From assembly GCA_050743265.1 (NCBI GenBank), contig JBOGEN010000226.1, positions 1 to 18,894 of the forward strand: 18,894 bases of DNA, written 5' to 3'. This document shows, piece after piece, positions 15,104-18,894 of this stretch. The notes beneath the pieces are model-generated. The model was not told the DNA's origin and searched no databases. It worked only from the letters and a program-made list of their open reading frames with translations. Source of the stretch: JBOGEN01 sp050743265 (GTDB taxonomy: Bacteria > Actinomycetota > Actinomycetes > JBOGEN01). Position 1 is the stretch's first letter. Each line of letters opens with the position of its first letter. The position numbers and the translations under genes were made by a program.

Positions 15104-16593
15104 TGACCCGCCGCGCCCCTCGGCTGCTCCGTTCGCTGGCCGCCGTCGTCGCCACGGCGATGGTCGGCTCCGGTTGCCAGTTCTCCGGCGTCGGCGACCT
15201 GCCGCTGCCCGGCGGCGTCGACCTCGGCGACGACGCGTACGAGGTGGAGATCGAGTTCCCCGACGTGCTCGACCTGGTCCCGCAGTCCTCGGTCAAGGTC
15301 AACGACGTGAGCGTCGGACGCGTCGAGGACGTCCGGCTCGACGGGTGGCACGCCGTCGTGACCGTCCAGCTGCGGGACGACGTACGGCTGCCGGACAACG
15401 CTGAGGCACGGCTCCGCCAGACCAGCCTGCTGGGGGAGAAGTTCGTCTCGCTCTCCCCACCCACGGCCGAGCAGGCCCGCGGGCGGCTCTCGGACGGCGA
15501 CCTCATCCCGCTCGACCGCAGCGGGCGCAACCCAGAGGTCGAGGAGGTGCTCTCCGCGCTCAGCCTGCTCCTCAACGGCGGGGGAGTGCAGCAGCTCCAG
15601 ACCATCAACCGGGAGCTGAGCCAGGTCATGCAGGGGCGCGAAGAGCGCATCCGGTCGGTGCTCTCCGAGCTCGACACGTTCATCGGCGGCCTGGACCAGC
15701 ACAAGGCGGAGATCGTCCGCGCCATCGAGGGCCTCGACCGGCTCAGCGCGCGGCTGGCCGCGCAGCGGCGGACCCTCAAGGTTGCGCTGGACGACATCCC
15801 GCCCGGCGTCAAGGTGCTCGCCGACCAGCGCCGCCAGCTGACCCGCATGCTCGAGGCGCTGTCGGACCTCGGCGAGGTCGGCACCCGGGTCATCGAGCAG
15901 TCCAAGGCGGACACGATCGCCGACCTGCGTGCCCTCGTCCCGATCGTCGGCAAGCTCGCCGAGGCAGGCCACGACCTGCCGCGGGCGATGGAGCTGCTCG
16001 TCACGTACCCGTTCCCGAGCACGGTGGGCAAGGGGGTCCGCGGCGACTACACGAACCTGCGGATCACCGCCGACCTCGACCTGAAGAACATCCTCGGCAG
16101 CCTCGAGGCCTCCGCGCCGCCGGCGACCCCGGAGCTCCCCGGCTCGGGCGAGCAGGGTGGCCTGCCCAACCCCCCCGACCTCGACCTGCCGGAGGACACC
16201 AAGCCCGACGACCTCGTCAACCGGCTCTGCAACGACATCCCGGACCAGACGGGTCTGCCGGGGGCATGCACGAAGCGCAACCTCAACCTGTCCGGCCAGA
16301 AGATGCCGGACGTGGTGAAGGGTCTCTGCTCGCTCACGCCGCGGAAGGACCGTGCCGCGCTCTGCCCGGACAAGGTCAAGGACGCGGACGACGACGGCAA
16401 CGCCGACATCTGCGTCGTCGGTCTGGTCTGTCCCGACAAGGACGCGCGGGAGGAGGACTCCGGCGGCGACCCGTGGGAGCCCCCCGAGGACGACTCGGGC
16501 GCGGGCGGCGGCCTGCTCTGCCCGCCGCTGTGTGCCGCCCGGCAGGGCGCGGACGACGACCTGACCCGGCTGCTGATGGGGGGCTTGTCGTGA
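15103..16593 (+). CDS. mceE: MCE family lipoprotein MceE with cysteine-rich tail
   Basis: MceE is the lipoprotein member of the set. The 496-residue protein starts with a twin-basic signal peptide and lipobox VGSGC, so Cys25 would be lipidated. An MCE domain (about 45-118: PDVLDLVPQSSVKVNDVSVG, TSLLGEKFVSL) and the helical Mce region (about 140-300) follow. TYPFPST (301-307) and YTNLRITADLDL are conserved among MceE proteins. The tail after about residue 370 is unusual: eight cysteines (376, 389, 409, 421, 437, 443, 473, 477) and an Asp-rich calcium-loop-like DADDDGNAD (427-435). ATG 15103 overlaps the mceD stop (TGATG); GTG 15100 is a one-codon alternative. It is followed by mceF with a 4-nt overlap. 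Confidence 0.92.
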   Translation: MTRRAPRLLRSLAAVVATAMVGSGCQFSGVGDLPLPGGVDLGDDAYEVEIEFPDVLDLVPQSSVKVNDVSVGRVEDVRLDGWHAVVTVQLRDDVRLPDNAEARLRQTSLLGEKFVSLSPPTAEQARGRLSDGDLIPLDRSGRNPEVEEVLSALSLLLNGGGVQQLQTINRELSQVMQGREERIRSVLSELDTFIGGLDQHKAEIVRAIEGLDRLSARLAAQRRTLKVALDDIPPGVKVLADQRRQLTRMLEALSDLGEVGTRVIEQSKADTIADLRALVPIVGKLAEAGHDLPRAMELLVTYPFPSTVGKGVRGDYTNLRITADLDLKNILGSLEASAPPATPELPGSGEQGGLPNPPDLDLPEDTKPDDLVNRLCNDIPDQTGLPGACTKRNLNLSGQKMPDVVKGLCSLTPRKDRAALCPDKVKDADDDGNADICVVGLVCPDKDAREEDSGGDPWEPPEDDSGAGGGLLCPPLCAARQGADDDLTRLLMGGLS

Positions 16594-17945
16594 TCAGTCG
16601 CGGGGTGAAGGTGCAGCTCGTCGCGTTTGCGGCGCTCACCGCGGTCGGCATCAGCTACGTCGGTGCCAACTACGTGGGCCTCACCGACCGGATCACCGAC
16701 GCGGGGTACGACGTGACCGCGGAGTTCGACGATTCCGGCGGCATCTACGAGAACGCTGAGGTCACGTACCGAGGGGTGACGGTCGGCCGGGTGAGCAGGC
16801 TCGGCCTGTCGCCGAACGGCGTCTCGGCCACCCTCCACCTCGAGGACGAGATCCGCATCCCCTCGGACGCCCAGGCGGTGGTGGCCAACCGGTCGGCCAT
16901 CGGCGAGCAGTACGTCGACCTGCGGCCCCAGCGTGCCTCCGGGCCCTACCTGGACGAGGGCGCGCACATCAGCGCGGCCGAGACCCACACGCCGCTCTCG
17001 ACGAACCGCCTGTTGGTCAACCTGGACGAGCTGGTGAACTCGGTCGGCCGGCGCAACCTCGCCACGGTGGTGGACGAGCTCGGCACCGCGTTCGACGGCA
17101 CAGGCGACGACCTCACCCGACTCGTGGACAACGGCAACACCCTCACCGAGGAGGCCACCGATGCGCTCCCGGAGACGGTCCGGTTGCTCGAGGACGGCCA
17201 GGTCGTGCTGAACACCCAGCGTGACTCCGCGGGCAGCATCGAGTCCTTCTCCCGCGACCTGGCGACCCTCACCGACACCATGCGTACCAGCGACGGCGAC
17301 CTGCGCACGGTGCTCGACGAGGGGGCGCGCACCTCCTCCGAGGTCACCGACCTGCTGCAGACGACCAGGCCGGGGCTGTCCGTGCTGGTGGCCAACCTGC
17401 TCACGGTGAGCCAGGTCCAGGCGGTACGCCTGCCGGCGCTCGAGCAGATCCTGGTGACGTACCCCGCCAACGTCGCCGGCGGGTATACGGTCGTCCCCGG
17501 GGACGGCAGCGCCCACTTCGGCCTCGTCCTCAACGCGGACGACCCGCCCGCCTGTACGAAGGGGTACGAGGGCACGAACCGGCGGACCCCCGCGAACACC
17601 GGGGACCAGCCGACCAACACCCGCATCAGGTGCGAGGAGCCCCGGGGCAGCGCGACCTCGGTCCGCGGGGCCCAGAACGCCCCGCGAGGCCCGGACACCC
17701 CGACGTACGCGCCGGGCATGACCAGCGCCCCGGCGCCCGGCAGCGGCTCCACCGGCGCCGCGGGAGAGGGCAGCGAGGCCCAGCCCCCGGGTGCAGGGCC
17801 GCTCGTCTCGGGGTACGACCCTGCTACCGGCGAGACCGTCGGGCCGGACGGGACGCCGCTGGTGATCGGGTCCATGGGTGGACAACAGGCAGCGTTCGGA
17901 GAGGACTCGTGGAAGTGGCTGCTCATCGGCCCGCTGACCGGCTGA
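16590..17945 (+). CDS. mceF: MCE family protein MceF
   Basis: The sixth MCE-domain subunit has 451 residues. It has one transmembrane helix (about 8-27), an MCE domain (about 38-114: SGGIYENAEVTYRGVTVGRV, RSAIGEQYVDLRP), a helical region (about 138-290), conserved YPANVAGGYTVVPGDG and a cysteine pair (PPACTKGYEG, TRIRCEEP). A long Pro/Gly/Ser-rich linker follows, and the protein ends in a hydrophobic tail with SWKWLLIGPL. GTG 16590 overlaps the mceE stop (GTGA); the open frame upstream lies inside mceE. The last 37 nt overlap the next gene in another frame. Confidence 0.92.
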   Translation: MISRGVKVQLVAFAALTAVGISYVGANYVGLTDRITDAGYDVTAEFDDSGGIYENAEVTYRGVTVGRVSRLGLSPNGVSATLHLEDEIRIPSDAQAVVANRSAIGEQYVDLRPQRASGPYLDEGAHISAAETHTPLSTNRLLVNLDELVNSVGRRNLATVVDELGTAFDGTGDDLTRLVDNGNTLTEEATDALPETVRLLEDGQVVLNTQRDSAGSIESFSRDLATLTDTMRTSDGDLRTVLDEGARTSSEVTDLLQTTRPGLSVLVANLLTVSQVQAVRLPALEQILVTYPANVAGGYTVVPGDGSAHFGLVLNADDPPACTKGYEGTNRRTPANTGDQPTNTRIRCEEPRGSATSVRGAQNAPRGPDTPTYAPGMTSAPAPGSGSTGAAGEGSEAQPPGAGPLVSGYDPATGETVGPDGTPLVIGSMGGQQAAFGEDSWKWLLIGPLTG

Positions 17946-18424
17946 GGGGCGTCTCCGCTCCGGTGGCGGTCGCCATCGTGGCGGTGCTCGCGCTGCTGGC
18001 GGTGACCGCCCTGCTCGGGCTTAGGCTGCGTGCCGCGTCCGCCGAGGAGGCGTTGCGCGAGGAGGTCCTGCACGCGGCCAGGCAGGAGGCCGTCAACTTC
18101 ACGACGATCGACCACCGGCACGCCGCCCGCGACATGCAGCGCATCCTCGACGGCGCCGCCGGCACGTTCAAGAAGGACTTCGCCCGCGGCCGCGGCCAGG
18201 TCGAGAAGGTGATCACCGACAACCAGGCGGTGTCGCGCGGGGAGTTCGTCGAGGCGGGCCTCGTCAGCGCGGACGAGGACAGCGCCCAGGCCCTCGTGGT
18301 CGTGGACGCCGACGTGCGCAACACCGGGCAGCCCAAGGGCACGGTCCGCCACTACCGGATGAAGATGCACCTCGTGCAGCAGGACGGTCGCTGGCTGACC
18401 TCCCGCCTCGAGTTCGTCGGCTAG
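17909..18424 (+). CDS. Mce-associated membrane protein (Mas)
   Basis: The 171-residue protein has one N-terminal transmembrane helix (about 17-37) and an extracytoplasmic alpha+beta domain like the Mce-associated (Mas) proteins that follow many mce operons; some of these adopt an NTF2-like fold. The pattern ARQEAVNFTTIDHRHAARDM (57-76), followed by QRILDGAAGTFKKDFA and a beta-rich end (RHYRMKMHLVQQDGRWLTSRLEF), is typical. Its exact role is not known from sequence; stabilising or positioning the Mce complex is the usual proposal. GTG 17909 follows AGAGG at spacing of about 5 and lies inside mceF (37-nt overlap). A GTG two codons later is an alternative start. Confidence 0.85.
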   Translation: MEVAAHRPADRLRGVSAPVAVAIVAVLALLAVTALLGLRLRAASAEEALREEVLHAARQEAVNFTTIDHRHAARDMQRILDGAAGTFKKDFARGRGQVEKVITDNQAVSRGEFVEAGLVSADEDSAQALVVVDADVRNTGQPKGTVRHYRMKMHLVQQDGRWLTSRLEFVG

Positions 18425-18473
18425 GTGTCGGGCCGGGCCCCGTCCCGCTCGACCGGAGAGGAGCGCCCCCGCG

Positions 18474-18894
18474 GTGTCGTCCGAGAACCCACCCCCTGAG
18501 CGTCGCCGCGCGGCGGCGCAGCTCCGCCGGCGGCGCGCGAAGTCGCGCGTCGTGGTCGGCGGTGCCTCGCCCGCGGAGGAGTCGCCGGGTCACGGGTCCT
18601 CCACCGACCCTCCCCCCACCGGCTCCGTGGAAGCAAAGGGCTCCCACCACACGGATCCTGCGACCATGCCCGAGCGCTCGCTCTCGGAGCGCGGGACGTC
18701 GCAGGTCGAGACCCCCATGCACGAGTCGTCGGACGCCGATGCCGATGCCGAGGCCGACGCTGACGATGGCCGGGCCGACGACGGCCGGGTGGACCGGCGC
18801 TCCCCTGCGGCGGGGCGTTCCCGGCCCGCTGCGGCGGACGTGGCGGGCCTCGTCCCGCGCGGGCCGGTGGCGGTCGTGCTCGCCGCCGTCCTCG
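18474..18894 (+). CDS. Second Mce-associated protein, N-terminal part (runs off the window)
   Basis: An open frame of 140 codons with no stop reaches the window end. GTG 18474 follows GGAGAGGAG (18455-18463). The visible part has a basic Arg-rich start (RRRAAAQLRRRRAKSR), a long Ser/Pro/Asp/Glu-rich stretch including DADADAEADADD, a basic linker, and the beginning of a hydrophobic helix (GPVAVVLAAVL). That order (charged disordered cytoplasmic region, then a membrane anchor) matches the second Mas-type protein of mce operons, whose Mas domain would lie beyond the window. The family assignment depends largely on context. It follows the first Mas gene after 49 nt. Confidence 0.7.
   Translation, partial: MSSENPPPERRRAAAQLRRRRAKSRVVVGGASPAEESPGHGSSTDPPPTGSVEAKGSHHTDPATMPERSLSERGTSQVETPMHESSDADADAEADADDGRADDGRVDRRSPAAGRSRPAAADVAGLVPRGPVAVVLAAVL

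Noticed and set aside
16047..17885. Minus-strand open frame of about 610 codons opposite mceE/mceF
   Set aside because: It spans two genuine MCE genes and their junction, and shows no domain or plausible ribosome-binding site.

Overview
The window is very GC-rich, with strongly GC-biased third codon positions, frequent GTG starts and densely overlapping genes. Gene content and order (murB, adenosine deaminase family, aspC, tRNA-Trp, secE, nusG, rplK, rplA, rplJ, rplL, then an mce operon) point to a high-GC actinobacterium. The first part matches the order I recall from Streptomyces and related orders. A Nocardioidaceae-like or other non-mycobacterial actinomycete is my best guess, but the order cannot be fixed from sequence alone.

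Layout. (1) 1-3343: the 3' part of murB (+) converges on a minus-strand pair, aspC then a deaminase (add), separated from murB by an 18-bp tandem repeat. (2) 3422-3585: a probable promoter and tRNA-Trp(CCA). (3) 3674-7611: the secE-nusG-rplK-rplA and rplJ-rplL ribosomal block. It has a promoter, an L10-type autoregulatory leader and an attenuator-like hairpin before rplJ, and a strong 15-bp terminator after rplL. (4) 7612-7825: a non-coding control region with two different perfect dyads, an extended -10 promoter and a leader that can fold. (5) 7826-window end: a complete Mce lipid-transport operon (ATPase, two YrbE/MlaE permeases, MceA to MceF, a Mce-associated membrane protein and the start of a second one), all on the + strand with mostly 1-4 nt overlaps.

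How the genes work together. The ribosomal block supplies the SecE translocon subunit, the elongation factor NusG and the L11/L1 and L10/L12 stalk proteins, with L10 probably controlling its own operon through the leader. The mce module encodes what looks like one complete envelope transporter: a cytoplasmic ATPase energises a YrbEA/YrbEB permease pair, six different MCE-domain proteins (one a lipoprotein) form the extracytoplasmic conduit, and Mas proteins accompany it. Its ATPase is encoded in the operon, whereas in mycobacteria it is encoded elsewhere.

The most interesting points are the mce operon sitting directly after rplL, where rpoB is normally found, with its own terminator-insulated promoter overlapped by an operator-like dyad; the cysteine-rich tail of MceE with a calcium-loop-like DxDxDG motif; and a deaminase lacking the Asp that contacts the ribose in classical adenosine deaminase. 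I see no wholly unknown system here.
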